64,000 bases of DNA, from contig NZ_JAPDNQ010000001.1 of NCBI RefSeq assembly GCF_025989145.1, forward strand, positions 2,046,001 to 2,110,000, in the 5' to 3' direction. This document shows, one piece after another, positions 40,792-49,789 of this stretch; position 1 is the stretch's first letter; every line of letters starts with the position of its first letter. Source of the DNA: Microbacterium sp. SSM24 (GTDB lineage Bacteria > Actinomycetota > Actinomycetes > Actinomycetales > Microbacteriaceae). A program made the translations under genes and the position numbers. The notes below the pieces were generated by a model that saw only the letters and a list, made by a program, of their open reading frames with translations, ran no database searches and was not told the origin of the DNA.

Positions 40792-41994
40792 CTAGGACGC
40801 GAAGAGCTGCTGGAGGCGCTGCACTCCCTCGAGAAGCGCGTCGTCGCCGAGCGCGTACGAGAGGCGAAGGTATCCGGAAGGGCCGAACGCCTCGCCGGGA
40901 ACGACGGCCACCTCGGCCTCCTCCAGGATGAGGTCGGCCAGCTCGAGCGTCGTGGTCGGCGTCTTGCCGCGCCACTCGCGACCCAGCAGGCCGCGGACGT
41001 CGGGGTAGGCGTAGAACGCGCCGAGCGGGTTCGGCACCGCGACGCCGTCGATCTTCGACAGCTCCGACACGATCAGGCGACGACGGCGGTCGAAGGCCAG
41101 GCGCATCTGCTCCGCCTCGTCCTGCGGGCCCGACAGCGCCGCGAGGGCGGCGCGCTGGGCGACGTTGTTCACGTTCGAGCACAGGTGCGATTGCAGGTTG
41201 GCGGCGACCTTGATGGCGTCCTTGGGCCCGACCATCCAGCCCACGCGCCATCCCGTCATGGCGTAGGTCTTCGCGACGCCGTTGACGAGGATCGTCTGCC
41301 CGGCGGCATCCGGTACAGCCTCGACGATCGAGACGGCGCGCACGCCCTCGTAGACGAGGTTCTGGTAGATCTCGTCCGAGATGATCCAGATGCCGTGCTC
41401 GACGGCCCACTCGCCGATCGCCCGTGTCTCTTCGGGCGTGTAGACAGCGCCGGTCGGGTTGGAGGGCGACACGAAGACGAGCGCCGTGGTGCGGTCGGTG
41501 CGCGCGGCCTCGAGCTGCTCGACGGTGACCTTGTAGTCCTGGTCGGCACCGGCGAACACCTCGACCGGCACGCCGTCGGCGAGCGCGATCGCCTCGGGGT
41601 AGGTCGTCCAGTACGGGGCGGGAAGGAGCACCTCGTCGCCGGGGTTCACGACCGCCTGGAACGCCTGGTACACCGACTGCTTGCCGCCGTTGGTCACGAT
41701 GACCTGCGACGGGTCGACCTCGAGCCCGGAGTCGCGCAGTGTCTTGGCCGCGATCGCCTCGCGCAGCACGGGCAGGCCGACCGCGGGGGTGTAGCGGAAG
41801 TTCGACGGGTCGGTGAGCGCCGCCGCCGCCGCGTCGACGATGAACTGCGGCGTCGGGAAGTCGGGCTCGCCGGCGGCGTAGGAGATCACCGGGCGACCAT
41901 CGGCCTGAAGGGCCTTCGCCTTGGCGTCGACCTTGAGCGTCGCGGACTCGGCGATGGCGGAGAGCTTGCGGGAGAGCGGGGCGCGTTCTGTCAC
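40792..41994 (-). CDS. Class I/II PLP aminotransferase (aspartate aminotransferase-like)
   Basis: A 400-aa fold-type I aminotransferase. [48 protein letters not shown]-lysine K242 in [16 protein letters not shown] and YLRLSYA with the substrate-binding Arg match bacterial type Ib aspartate aminotransferases. It transfers amino groups between aspartate (or another amino acid) and 2-oxoglutarate. GTG 41994 is the start of homology; the frame is open a further 27 codons upstream without support. Repeat family 1 lies after its 3' end. Confidence 0.9.
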   Translation of the reverse strand: MTERAPLSRKLSAIAESATLKVDAKAKALQADGRPVISYAAGEPDFPTPQFIVDAAAAALTDPSNFRYTPAVGLPVLREAIAAKTLRDSGLEVDPSQVIVTNGGKQSVYQAFQAVVNPGDEVLLPAPYWTTYPEAIALADGVPVEVFAGADQDYKVTVEQLEAARTDRTTALVFVSPSNPTGAVYTPEETRAIGEWAVEHGIWIISDEIYQNLVYEGVRAVSIVEAVPDAAGQTILVNGVAKTYAMTGWRVGWMVGPKDAIKVAANLQSHLCSNVNNVAQRAALAALSGPQDEAEQMRLAFDRRRRLIVSELSKIDGVAVPNPLGAFYAYPDVRGLLGREWRGKTPTTTLELADLILEEAEVAVVPGEAFGPSGYLRLSYALGDDALLEGVQRLQQLFAS

Positions 41995-42143
41995 GACTTC
42001 GAGCGTAGTCCGCGAGTGCCCGGGGGAGTGTCCGGAATACCGATCGGCGCCGGACGGCGGAGCCGAGGCATCCACCGAATGGAGGATGCCTGCCCGACGA
42101 CTGGAGGCTGCTCCCGCGCTCGCCGCCGAGGGACGGTGGAGTC

Positions 42144-43040
42144 ATGGACGAGAACGTGGTGCGGGTGCGGAACCTGCGCAAGGAGTATTCGGGTCGGGCG
42201 GTCGTCAGCGACGTGTCGTTCGACATCGCCCGAGGGGAGACCTTCGCGCTCCTCGGGCCCAACGGGGCGGGCAAATCGACGACCGTCGAGGTGCTCGAGG
42301 GCTTCCGTCGGCGAACGTCCGGCGACGTCGCGGTGCTGGGCCAAGACCCAGGTCGCGCGGGCCTCGCCTGGAAAGCCCGCATCGGAGTCGTGCTGCAGAC
42401 GGCCGGCAGCCTCGGCGCCCTCACCGTGCGGGAGTATGTGCAGCAGTTCGCACGGTTCTTCCCGGCGCCGCGCGACACCGACGAGGTGATCGAAGCGGTC
42501 GGCCTCACCTCTCAGGCGGGCATGCGCGTGGCGAAGCTCTCGGGCGGGCAGCAGCGGCGCGTCGATGTGGCACTGGGGATCGTCGGAGATCCCGAGCTGC
42601 TCTTCCTCGACGAGCCGACCACCGGCTTCGACCCGCAGGCGCGGCGCGACTTCTGGGCCATGATCCGCGGGCTGTCGGCCCAGGGGACGACGATCCTGCT
42701 GACGACGCACTACCTCGAGGAGGCCGAGCACCTCGCCGACCGCGTCGGCATCCTGGTGGGCGGCACGCTGAAGGCGATCGGGCCGGTCGCGTCGATCGGG
42801 GGGACGGATGCTCGCACCCCCCTGGTGCGCTGGCGCGACGTCGGCGGCATGCACGAGCACCGCACCGCCGAACCCGGACGGTTCGTCGCCGGCCTTGTGG
42901 AGTACCTGGACGACGAGCCCGCGGACGTGCAGATCGTGCGTCCCTCGCTCGAGGACGTCTACCTCGGCCTCGTCGCCGAGGACACGCAGCAGGAGACCGG
43001 CGTCATCGAGCCGGCGATTCAGAAGGAGACGGCGCGATGA
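42144..43040 (+). CDS. ABC exporter ATP-binding protein
   Basis: A 298-aa ATPase of the drug/antibiotic export (CcmA/YbhF) type. Walker A GPNGAGKST (38-46), signature LSGGQQRRVDVAL, Walker B LLFLDEPTTGFDPQ and the H-loop TTHYLEEAE are present; a ~70-residue C-terminal tail follows. With the permease at 43037 it forms a two-gene ABC-2 exporter. ATG overlap (ATGA) joins the two genes. A two-component system lies immediately downstream. Confidence 0.9.
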   Translation: MDENVVRVRNLRKEYSGRAVVSDVSFDIARGETFALLGPNGAGKSTTVEVLEGFRRRTSGDVAVLGQDPGRAGLAWKARIGVVLQTAGSLGALTVREYVQQFARFFPAPRDTDEVIEAVGLTSQAGMRVAKLSGGQQRRVDVALGIVGDPELLFLDEPTTGFDPQARRDFWAMIRGLSAQGTTILLTTHYLEEAEHLADRVGILVGGTLKAIGPVASIGGTDARTPLVRWRDVGGMHEHRTAEPGRFVAGLVEYLDDEPADVQIVRPSLEDVYLGLVAEDTQQETGVIEPAIQKETAR

Positions 43041-43891
43041 GCACTCTCACCCGCACGACCGAAGCCCGCGGCATCCGATCCCCCGGTCTGGTCACCCTGG
43101 GGGCGTGGCGAACCCGCTTCGAGCTGATGCAGTACTTCCGCTCGTTCGACACGCTGGTGTTCACCTTCCTCTTCCCGCTGGTCATGCTGGGCCTGTTCAG
43201 CGTGGCCTTCGGCGGGAACGGTGACATGCAGCCCGCCCCCGGGCTGCCCCCGATCCCGGTCGCTCAGGCGTACCTGCCCGCGATGCTCGCCGCGGGGCTG
43301 CTGCTCTCCGGGTTCCAGAACCTCGCGATCGACATCGCGATCGAGCGCTCCGAGGGGGTGCTCAAGAGGCTCGGATCGACTCCGCTCTCGCCGGTGAGCT
43401 ACTTCTTCGGCAAGATCGGCCAGGTCGCCGTCACCGGCGTGGCGCAGGCGGCGCTGATCCTGACCTTCGCGGCGGTCGTGCTGCGCGTGCCGCTGCCGAC
43501 CGAGCCCGAGAAGTGGGCGACCTTCGCGTGGGTGTTCGTGCTCGGCATCGTGTCGTCGGCCCTGCTGGGCGTGGCGATCTCGTCGGTTCCGCGGACGGCG
43601 CGCAGCGCGACGGCGGTGGTCATCCCGATCGTGCTCGTCGTGCAGTTCGTGTCGGGGGTGTACCTCTTCTTCTACATGCTGCCGGAGTGGCTCCAGACCG
43701 CGGCGAGCTTCTTGCCCGTGAAGTGGATGGCGCAGGGCATGCGCTACGTCTTCCTGCCCGACGACTACGCGGCGCTGGAGATGAACGGCGAGTGGAACCT
43801 CGCCGGCGTCGCGATCGCGCTCGCCATCTGGCTCGTGGTCGGACTGGTCCTGGCGCGCGTCACCTTCCGGTGGATCCGGCGCGACGCGTAG
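43037..43891 (+). CDS. ABC-2 type exporter permease
   Basis: A 284-aa membrane protein with six helices and the ABC-2 layout: long first loop after FTFLFPLVMLGLFSVAFGG, the RSEGVLKRLGSTPLSP coupling loop and a final helix pair. Substrate unknown; such pairs next to a NarL-type two-component system often export cell-envelope-active compounds. It follows the ATPase with an ATGA overlap and precedes the sensor kinase by 18 bp. Confidence 0.9.
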   Translation: MSTLTRTTEARGIRSPGLVTLGAWRTRFELMQYFRSFDTLVFTFLFPLVMLGLFSVAFGGNGDMQPAPGLPPIPVAQAYLPAMLAAGLLLSGFQNLAIDIAIERSEGVLKRLGSTPLSPVSYFFGKIGQVAVTGVAQAALILTFAAVVLRVPLPTEPEKWATFAWVFVLGIVSSALLGVAISSVPRTARSATAVVIPIVLVVQFVSGVYLFFYMLPEWLQTAASFLPVKWMAQGMRYVFLPDDYAALEMNGEWNLAGVAIALAIWLVVGLVLARVTFRWIRRDA

Positions 43892-43909
43892 CCTGAGGCC
43901 GGTGGCGAG

Positions 43910-45115
43910 ATGCTGAACAGGCGGTGGTGGGACGCGGCGGTGATCGCCGCGTCCCTCGTGACGGCGCTCGCGATGTCCGTCGGTCTCACCGACGCTGCGG
44001 CCAGGGAGATCGCGGTGGCCATCGGGGCGATCCTGCTCTTCGCCGTCGCGTATGCGTTCGTCGCGCGCCCCGGGCTGGCCGATCGGCGCCCGTGGCGGCT
44101 TCCGGTCTTCGCGGGCCTCGCCGCCGTGGCGCTGGCGACGGGATGCTCCGTCCAGCCCTTCTTCGCGATCTTCCAGGCGATCGCCTACCCCCTGGTGTGG
44201 GTGCTCGCGGCGCGACGGCGTCCCGCGATCATCGGATCGGCCGTGGTCGCGCTCGGTGTCTTCGTGGGCGTGTCGCTCTTCGCCGGCATCCTCGCCGGTG
44301 GTGACGGAGTCCTGGGCGCCGTCGGCGCGGCCGTCGCATCAGCGGCTTTCGGATTCGCGTTCGCGGTCGCGTTCGGACTGTGGATATCGAGCATCGTGGA
44401 ATACGGCGAGGAGCGTGCGCGGCTGGTCGCCGAGCTCACGACCGCGCAGGGCGAGGTCGAGTCGCTCAGCCGGGATCGGGGCGCCGCGGCCGAACGTGAG
44501 CGGCTCTCGCGCGACGTGCACGACACGCTCGCGCAGACGCTCGCGGGCCTCGCGATCCTCGCAGAGCGCGCCGGCCGGCAGCTGGCCGACGAGCGGACGG
44601 ACGCCGCAGCCGACACGATCGCCACGGTCGAGCGCCTCTCGCGCGACGCCCTCGAGGAGGCGCGGGCGATCGTCTCGCGAACCGCCGCCGTGCCGTCGGA
44701 TGCCGCGCTCGGCGATGCCGTGGACCGACTGCTGAGCCGCTTCCGGGCCGAGACCGGACTCACGATCGACCTCGAACTGCGCCTCGACTCGGACGGTGTG
44801 CTCGGGAGAGAGTCGCAGCTCGTGATGCTGCGATGCCTGCAGGAGTCGCTCGCCAACGTGCGCAAGCACGCCGCGGCCACCCGCGTGCGGGTGCTGGTCT
44901 CAGCCGGCCCCTCGGGGGGAGCGGTCCTGGAGGTGGTCGACGACGGCGGCGGCTTCGATCCGGCCGCGCGACGCGACGGTTTCGGCCTGGAGGGGATGGC
45001 GGAGCGTGTGGCGCTCGCCGGCGGGGAGTTCGAGATCTCGTCGAGGCCCGGAGTCGGAACCACGCTCGTCGTCCGGCTGCCCGGCACGACGTCGACCAGC
45101 GAGGTGACCGGATGA
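43910..45115 (+). CDS. NarL-type sensor histidine kinase
   Basis: A 401-aa kinase with about five N-terminal membrane helices (12-160), a coiled coil (165-190), HisKA_3 phospho-acceptor H204 in LSRDVHDTLAQTLAGL and a HATPase_c domain (CLQESLANVRKHAAAT, VVDDGGGFDP, GFGLEGMAERVAL). It probably senses envelope stress or the exporter substrate through the membrane domain. Its stop overlaps the response-regulator ATG (ATGA). Confidence 0.92.
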   Translation: MLNRRWWDAAVIAASLVTALAMSVGLTDAAAREIAVAIGAILLFAVAYAFVARPGLADRRPWRLPVFAGLAAVALATGCSVQPFFAIFQAIAYPLVWVLAARRRPAIIGSAVVALGVFVGVSLFAGILAGGDGVLGAVGAAVASAAFGFAFAVAFGLWISSIVEYGEERARLVAELTTAQGEVESLSRDRGAAAERERLSRDVHDTLAQTLAGLAILAERAGRQLADERTDAAADTIATVERLSRDALEEARAIVSRTAAVPSDAALGDAVDRLLSRFRAETGLTIDLELRLDSDGVLGRESQLVMLRCLQESLANVRKHAAATRVRVLVSAGPSGGAVLEVVDDGGGFDPAARRDGFGLEGMAERVALAGGEFEISSRPGVGTTLVVRLPGTTSTSEVTG

Positions 45116-45735
45116 TCCGCCTCGTGATCGCCGACGACCACCCCGTCGTGCGGGCGGGCCTGGTCGGCATGCTGTCGGACGAACCCGGCTTCGAGGTCGT
45201 GGGCGAGGCATCCGACGGCGACCAGGCCGCGCGCATCACGGCCGCGACGTCACCCGACGTCGTGCTGATGGACCTGCGCATGCCCGGTGTGGACGGCGTC
45301 GCGGCGACCGCCCGCATCACGGCCCAGGGCGACGCCAAGGTCCTCATCCTGACCACCTACGAGTCCGATGATCAGATCCTCGCGGCGATCGAGGCCGGGG
45401 CATCGGGGTATCTGCTGAAGGCCGCACCCCGGGCCGAGATCGTCGCGGGCATCCGCTCTGTCGCCGCCGGGCAGACCGCGCTCTCGCCGCAGGTGGCGGT
45501 GCGGCTGGTCGAGCGGATGCGCGCACCCGCGGTCGAGACGGTGCTCACCGCGCGCGAGACCGAGGTGCTGCGACTCGTCGCCGCCGGCCACAGCAACAAG
45601 CAGATCGCCGCCGCGCTCGGCATCGGCGAGTCGACCGTCAAGACGCACCTGCTCAAGGTCTTCGAGAAGCTCGGCGTCGCCGACCGCACACGCGCGGTCA
45701 CGCTCGCGATGGAGCGGGGCCTCCTGCCCCGGTGA
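45112..45735 (+). CDS. NarL/LuxR-type response regulator
   Basis: A 207-aa regulator with a receiver domain (D8/D9 acidic pocket, phospho-acceptor D54 in VVLMDLRMPG, K in LLKAAPRAE) and a LuxR-type HTH at about 142-205 (LTARETEVLRLVAAGHSNKQ). It should be phosphorylated by the kinase encoded just upstream and control the ABC exporter operon. Confidence 0.93.
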   Translation: MIRLVIADDHPVVRAGLVGMLSDEPGFEVVGEASDGDQAARITAATSPDVVLMDLRMPGVDGVAATARITAQGDAKVLILTTYESDDQILAAIEAGASGYLLKAAPRAEIVAGIRSVAAGQTALSPQVAVRLVERMRAPAVETVLTARETEVLRLVAAGHSNKQIAAALGIGESTVKTHLLKVFEKLGVADRTRAVTLAMERGLLPR

Positions 45736-45737
45736 CA

Positions 45738-45769
45738 GAGGGCGCGGGCCCTCGCGGACCCGCGCCCTC
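45738..45769 (+). terminator. Hairpin after the two-component operon
   Basis: GAGGGCGCGGG and CCCGCGCCCTC form an 11-bp stem with a 10-nt loop directly after the response-regulator stop. No T-run follows. It separates this operon from the convergent YciI gene. Confidence 0.5.
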
Positions 45770-45774
45770 GTGCG

Positions 45775-46110
45775 TCACAGGTCGAGAGGCCAGAGCTCCC
45801 GCAGTTCCAGCACGCCGTGCGTGGCCATCGGATGCCGCGTCGCGACCTCGACCGCGTGATCCATGTCGCGGCACTCGAGGATGTCGAATCCCGCGATGAC
45901 CTCGCGGGTCTCGGCGAACGGGCCGTCCGTGACGAAGACCTTGCCGCCGCGGCGGCGAACGGTCTTGGCGCGCTGCGGCGGCTGCAGCCGGTCGCCGTCG
46001 AGGTTGACCCCGCTCTCGGATGTCTCCTTCGACCACTCCTCGATCGTCAGGACGGGTTCTTCGGTCGTACCCACCTCGGGGTCGGCCACCACCAGCATCA
46101 GAAATCGCAT
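45775..46110 (-). CDS. YciI family (DGPF-type) protein
   Basis: A 111-aa dimeric alpha-beta-barrel protein of the DGPF/YciI group: MRFLMLVVADPEVG, LRRRGGKVFVTDGPFAE-like block (FVTDGPFAETREVIAG) and a HPMATHGVLELREL end. Such proteins often accompany ECF sigma factors of the SigJ/ECF42 type, although none is adjacent. AAAGGAC at ideal spacing fixes ATG 46110. Function unknown. Confidence 0.87.
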   Translation of the reverse strand: MRFLMLVVADPEVGTTEEPVLTIEEWSKETSESGVNLDGDRLQPPQRAKTVRRRGGKVFVTDGPFAETREVIAGFDILECRDMDHAVEVATRHPMATHGVLELRELWPLDL

Positions 46111-46191
46111 CGCTTGTCCTTTCTCTTCGAGCGACGTTACGTCCAGGACGTCGAACGAGCGGGCAGGCGATCGACAAAACGATCGAACGAG

Positions 46192-46241
46192 TTGCCAAGA
46201 CACGCCGCCCGCGGGGTCGCCGCGTCGGCGTGTCTTGGCGA
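46192..46241. repeat. Palindromic repeat family 1, copy 2
   Basis: TTGCCAAGACACGCCG (46192-46207) and CGGCGTGTCTTGGCGA (46226-46241), 15 of 16 pairs. Lies 73 bp beyond the aceA stop, past the terminator hairpin. Confidence 0.85.
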
Positions 46242-46267
46242 CTGAGTGGTTCGGAACCGGGAACAGC

Positions 46268-46308
46268 GGATGCCTCGGCACCGCGCACAGGGCAGTGCCG
46301 AGGCATCC
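46268..46308 (-). terminator. aceA terminator hairpin
   Basis: GGATGCCTCGGCAC (46268-46281) pairs perfectly with GTGCCGAGGCATCC (46295-46308), a 14-bp stem with a 13-nt loop, six bases past the aceA stop codon. Confidence 0.7.
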
Positions 46309-46313
46309 TCAGC

Positions 46314-47909
46314 TCAGCTGAACTGGTTCATCGTGTTGTGGTGGCCGCCCGCCTTGAGGGCGGCGTCGCCGGCGAAGTACTCCTTGTGGTTGTCGCCCAG
46401 GTCGCTGCCCGCCATGTTCTGGTGCTTGACCGTGGCGATGCCCTCACGGATCTCGCGCCGCTGGACGCCCCTCACGTAGGCGAGCATGCCTTCGTCGCCG
46501 AAGTATCCCTTCGCGAGGTCATCGGTCGACAGTGCGGCCGTGTGGTAGGTCGGCAGCGTGATGAGGTGGTGGAAGATCCCCGCGCGTGCGGAGCCGTCAC
46601 GCTGGAACGTGCGGATCTTCTCGTCGGCCAGCTGCGCCAGCGGGGACCCGTCGTACTCGACGTTCATGAGGTCGCCCCGGTCGTATCCGGAGACGTCCTC
46701 GCCCTGCTCGGCGAGCAGGTCGTACGCCTGCTGGCGGAAGTTGAGCGTCCAGTTGAACGACGGGCTGTTGTTGTAGACGAGCTTCGCGTTCGGGACCTCC
46801 GCACGGATCGCGTCGACCATGCCGGCGATCTGCTCGATGTGGGGCTTCTCGGTCTCGATCCACAGCAGGTCGGCGCCGTTGCGCAGCGACGTGATGCAGT
46901 CGAGCACCACCCGCTCCTCCCCGGTGCCCGGACGGAACTGGTACAGGTTGCTCGGCAGTCGGCGCGGACGCAGGAGCTTGCCGTCGCGCGTGATGACGAC
47001 ATCCCCGTTGCCCAGGTCGGAACCCGAGATCTCCTCGACGTCGAGGAACGCGTTGTACTGGTCGCCGAGGTCGCCCGGCTCGTGGGTGACGGCGAGCTTC
47101 TGCGTGAGGCCGGCGCCCAGCGAGTCCGTGCGGGCGACGATGATGCCGTTCTCGATGCCGAGCTCCAGGAACGCGTACCGCACCGCGTTGATCTTCGCGA
47201 GGAAGTCCTCGTGCGGAACGGTGACCTTGCCGTCCTGGTGGCCGCACTGCTTCTCGTCGGAGACCTGGTTCTCGATCTGGATGGCGCACGCGCCCGCCTC
47301 GATCATCTTCTTCGCCAGGAGATACGTCGCCTCGGGGTTGCCGAAGCCGGCGTCGATGTCGGCGATGATCGGCACCACGTGGGTCTCGTAGGTGTCGATC
47401 TGCGCCTGGACGAACTCGACCGCGGTCTCGTCGCCGGCGGCGCGCGCCTGGTCGAGCTGCGTGAAGAGCAGGTCCAGCTCGCGGGCGTCGGCCTGTCGCA
47501 GGAAGGTGTACAGCTCCTCGATCAGCGCGGGCACCGCCGTCTTCTCGTGCATCGACTGGTCGGGGAGAGGCCCGAACTCCGAGCGCAGCGCGGCGACCAT
47601 CCACCCCGAGAGGTAGAGGTAGCGCTTGTCGGTGCTCTTGAGGTGCTTCTTGATCGAGATCAGCTTCTGCTGCCCGATGAAGCCGTGCCACACGCCGAGG
47701 GACTGCGTGTAGACCGACGAGTCGGTGTCGTACTCCTCCATGTCTCGGCGCATGATGTCGGCCGTGTACTGGGCGATCTGGAGGCCCGTGCGGAACCGGT
47801 TCTGCGCCCGCATGCGAGCGACCGACTCGGGGTCGATGGCGTCCCACGTGGAGCCGATCCGCTCTTTGAGGCCGCGGATGGCGTCGATGTCGTCCTGGTA
47901 GGCGGTCAT
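46314..47909 (-). CDS. aceA: Isocitrate lyase
   Basis: A 531-aa isocitrate lyase cleaving isocitrate to glyoxylate and succinate. The active-site loop reads KQCGH (C222; the usual form is KKCGH), with IIADIDAGFGNPEATY, NSPSFNWTL and GIFHHLITLPTYHT also diagnostic. It belongs to the longer (about 530-residue) ICL subgroup. AAGGAG precedes ATG 47909, 11 bp after the aceB stop, so aceB-aceA form an operon for growth on acetate or fatty acids. Confidence 0.95.
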   Translation of the reverse strand: MTAYQDDIDAIRGLKERIGSTWDAIDPESVARMRAQNRFRTGLQIAQYTADIMRRDMEEYDTDSSVYTQSLGVWHGFIGQQKLISIKKHLKSTDKRYLYLSGWMVAALRSEFGPLPDQSMHEKTAVPALIEELYTFLRQADARELDLLFTQLDQARAAGDETAVEFVQAQIDTYETHVVPIIADIDAGFGNPEATYLLAKKMIEAGACAIQIENQVSDEKQCGHQDGKVTVPHEDFLAKINAVRYAFLELGIENGIIVARTDSLGAGLTQKLAVTHEPGDLGDQYNAFLDVEEISGSDLGNGDVVITRDGKLLRPRRLPSNLYQFRPGTGEERVVLDCITSLRNGADLLWIETEKPHIEQIAGMVDAIRAEVPNAKLVYNNSPSFNWTLNFRQQAYDLLAEQGEDVSGYDRGDLMNVEYDGSPLAQLADEKIRTFQRDGSARAGIFHHLITLPTYHTAALSTDDLAKGYFGDEGMLAYVRGVQRREIREGIATVKHQNMAGSDLGDNHKEYFAGDAALKAGGHHNTMNQFS

Positions 47910-47920
47910 GGTGGTCTCCT

Positions 47921-49585
47921 TCAGCGGGTTTCGATGAGGTAGCGGGAGTAGGCGGGCAGGGTGAGGAAGGCAGGGAACTCCTGGCCCAGTGCGACCTCGC
48001 GGAAGATCTCGGCGGCGTCGTCGTAGCGGTCGCCCTCGCGGCGGTCGACCTCGCCGAGCACCTGCGCGATCAGCTCCTCGACGTACTCGCGCGTGATCGG
48101 TGTGCCGTCCTCGGTGGCGCGGTCCTGGTGGATCCACTGCCACACCTGGCTCCGGCTGATCTCGGCGGTCGCGGCATCCTCCATCAGGTTGTCGATCGCC
48201 ACGGCGCCGAGCCCGCGCAGCCAGGCCTCGAGGTACCGGATCGCCACGGACACGTTGGCGTGGACGCCCGCCGCGGTGATCGGTCGCCCGATGTGCACGT
48301 CGATCAGCTGCGACGCCTGCACCTCGACCTCGGGACGCTGGCGGCCGAGCTGGTTCGGCCGGTCGCCCAGCACCGCGTCGAACTCGGCCATCGCCACCGG
48401 GATGAGGTCGGGGTGGGCCACCCACGTGCCGTCGAAGCCGTCGCCGGCCTCGCGGTTCTTGTCGGCGGCGACCTTCTCGAACGCCAGCCGGGTCACCTCA
48501 CGGTCGCGCCGGTTCGGGATGAAGGCGCTCATGCCGCCGATCGCGAAGGCGCCGCGCTTGTGGCACGTCTTCACGAGCAGGTCGGTGTAGGCCCGCATGA
48601 ACGGGACCGTCATCGTCACCTCGCTGCGGTCGGGCAGCACGAAGCGCGCGCCGCGACCGCGGTAGTTCTTGATGATCGAGAAGATGTAGTCCCAGCGGCC
48701 GGCGTTGAGGCCCGCGCAGTGGTCGCGCAGCTCGAAGAGGATCTCCTCCATCTCGAAGGCCGCCGGCAGCGTCTCGATGAGCACCGTCGCGCGGATCGTG
48801 CCGTGCGGGATGCCGAGTCGCTGCTCGCTGAAGGTGAAGACGTCGTCCCACAGCTTCGCCTCCTCGCTCGACTCGAGCTTGGCGATGTAGAAGTACGGCC
48901 CTCGTCCGTTCGCGATCAGCTGCTGCGCGTTGTGGAAGAAGTAGAGGCCGAAGTCCACCAGAGAGCCGGATGCTGCCATCGTGCGGCCGGTGCGGTCGGT
49001 GAAGCGGATGTGCTCCTCGACGAGGTGCCAGCCGCGCGGGCGCATCACGATCGTCGGCGTGCGCTCGGCGGTGACCCGGTACTCCTTGCCTTCGGGGCTC
49101 GTGAACGACAGCTGCCCGCGGATCGCGTCGCGCAGCGACAGCTGACCCTCGACGACGTTCTTCCAGGTGGGGCTGGTGGCGTCCTCCTGATCGGCGAGCC
49201 ACACGCGGGCGCCGGAGTTGAGGGCGTTGATCGTCATCTTCGGGTCGGTCGGACCCGTGATCTCGACGCGGCGGTCCTCGAGGCCGGGACCGGCGCCGGC
49301 GACCTGCCACTCGGCGTCCTCGCGGATGTGCCGGGTGTCGTCACGGAACTGCGGATCGTGACCGTTGCCGATCTCGAAGCGGCGGCGCAGGCGGTCGGCG
49401 AGTCGGTCGTGGCGTCGTGCGGAGAAGCGCTGGTGCAGCTCGGCGAGGAATGCGATCGCCTCGGGGGTGAGGATCTCGTCGTAGCGGGGGCCGAGGCGGC
49501 CCGCGACCTCGATCGCGGGCTCGTGGGTCTGGGTCGGGATGGCGCCGGTGCGCGTGCGCATCGGGGTGGCGGTCGCAGGTGTCAT
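47921..49585 (-). CDS. aceB: Malate synthase A
   Basis: A 554-aa malate synthase A condensing glyoxylate with acetyl-CoA. DQEDATSPTW, IVMRPRGWHLVEEH (catalytic Arg), LIETLPAAFEMEEILFELRD, the GRWDYIFSIIK block and a C-terminal NLMEDAATAEISRSQVWQW with the catalytic Asp match the family. GGCAGGAAC precedes ATG 49585. It is the first gene of the glyoxylate operon and divergent from the RamB-type regulator, with a repeated GTGAACTT element in the shared region. Confidence 0.95.
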   Translation of the reverse strand: MTPATATPMRTRTGAIPTQTHEPAIEVAGRLGPRYDEILTPEAIAFLAELHQRFSARRHDRLADRLRRRFEIGNGHDPQFRDDTRHIREDAEWQVAGAGPGLEDRRVEITGPTDPKMTINALNSGARVWLADQEDATSPTWKNVVEGQLSLRDAIRGQLSFTSPEGKEYRVTAERTPTIVMRPRGWHLVEEHIRFTDRTGRTMAASGSLVDFGLYFFHNAQQLIANGRGPYFYIAKLESSEEAKLWDDVFTFSEQRLGIPHGTIRATVLIETLPAAFEMEEILFELRDHCAGLNAGRWDYIFSIIKNYRGRGARFVLPDRSEVTMTVPFMRAYTDLLVKTCHKRGAFAIGGMSAFIPNRRDREVTRLAFEKVAADKNREAGDGFDGTWVAHPDLIPVAMAEFDAVLGDRPNQLGRQRPEVEVQASQLIDVHIGRPITAAGVHANVSVAIRYLEAWLRGLGAVAIDNLMEDAATAEISRSQVWQWIHQDRATEDGTPITREYVEELIAQVLGEVDRREGDRYDDAAEIFREVALGQEFPAFLTLPAYSRYLIETR

Positions 49586-49712
49586 GTTCCTGCCTTCCTG
49601 GTGGAGTGCGATGTGAGGAGGGATGCCGTGGCCCGGCGTGTGTGCCGATGTCGAGCGATCCCGTGATCCGCGTTCTCGGTCCGATCGGCGGTGGTCGTGT
49701 GTCCACTGTGGG

Positions 49713-49758
49713 GTGAACTTCGGTGGTGTCTCCGACAGATCCGGGTGTGAACTTTCGG
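49713..49758. promoter_or_regulatory. Repeated GTGAACTT element between aceB and ramB-like gene
   Basis: GTGAACTTCGG (49713-49723) and GTGAACTTTCGG (49747-49758) are direct repeats about 34 nt apart in the 204-bp divergent region. The complement CCGAAAGTTCAC partly resembles the RamB-type A/G-TTTGCAAA motif of corynebacteria. Candidate operator pair. Confidence 0.4.
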
Positions 49759-49789
49759 GATATTTCTGCTTTCGTGAGAGAATCGGGTC

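Noticed and set aside
39038..42508. Open frame of 1156 codons on the minus strand across murB and the aminotransferase
   Set aside because: It is antisense to murB and out of frame with the aminotransferase; its protein is low-complexity Arg/Ala/Gly, typical of high-G+C shadow frames.
47910..48425. N-terminal extension of aceA upstream of 47909
   Set aside because: It overlaps the aceB coding sequence in another frame; AAGGAG precedes ATG 47909 and the family N-terminus begins there.
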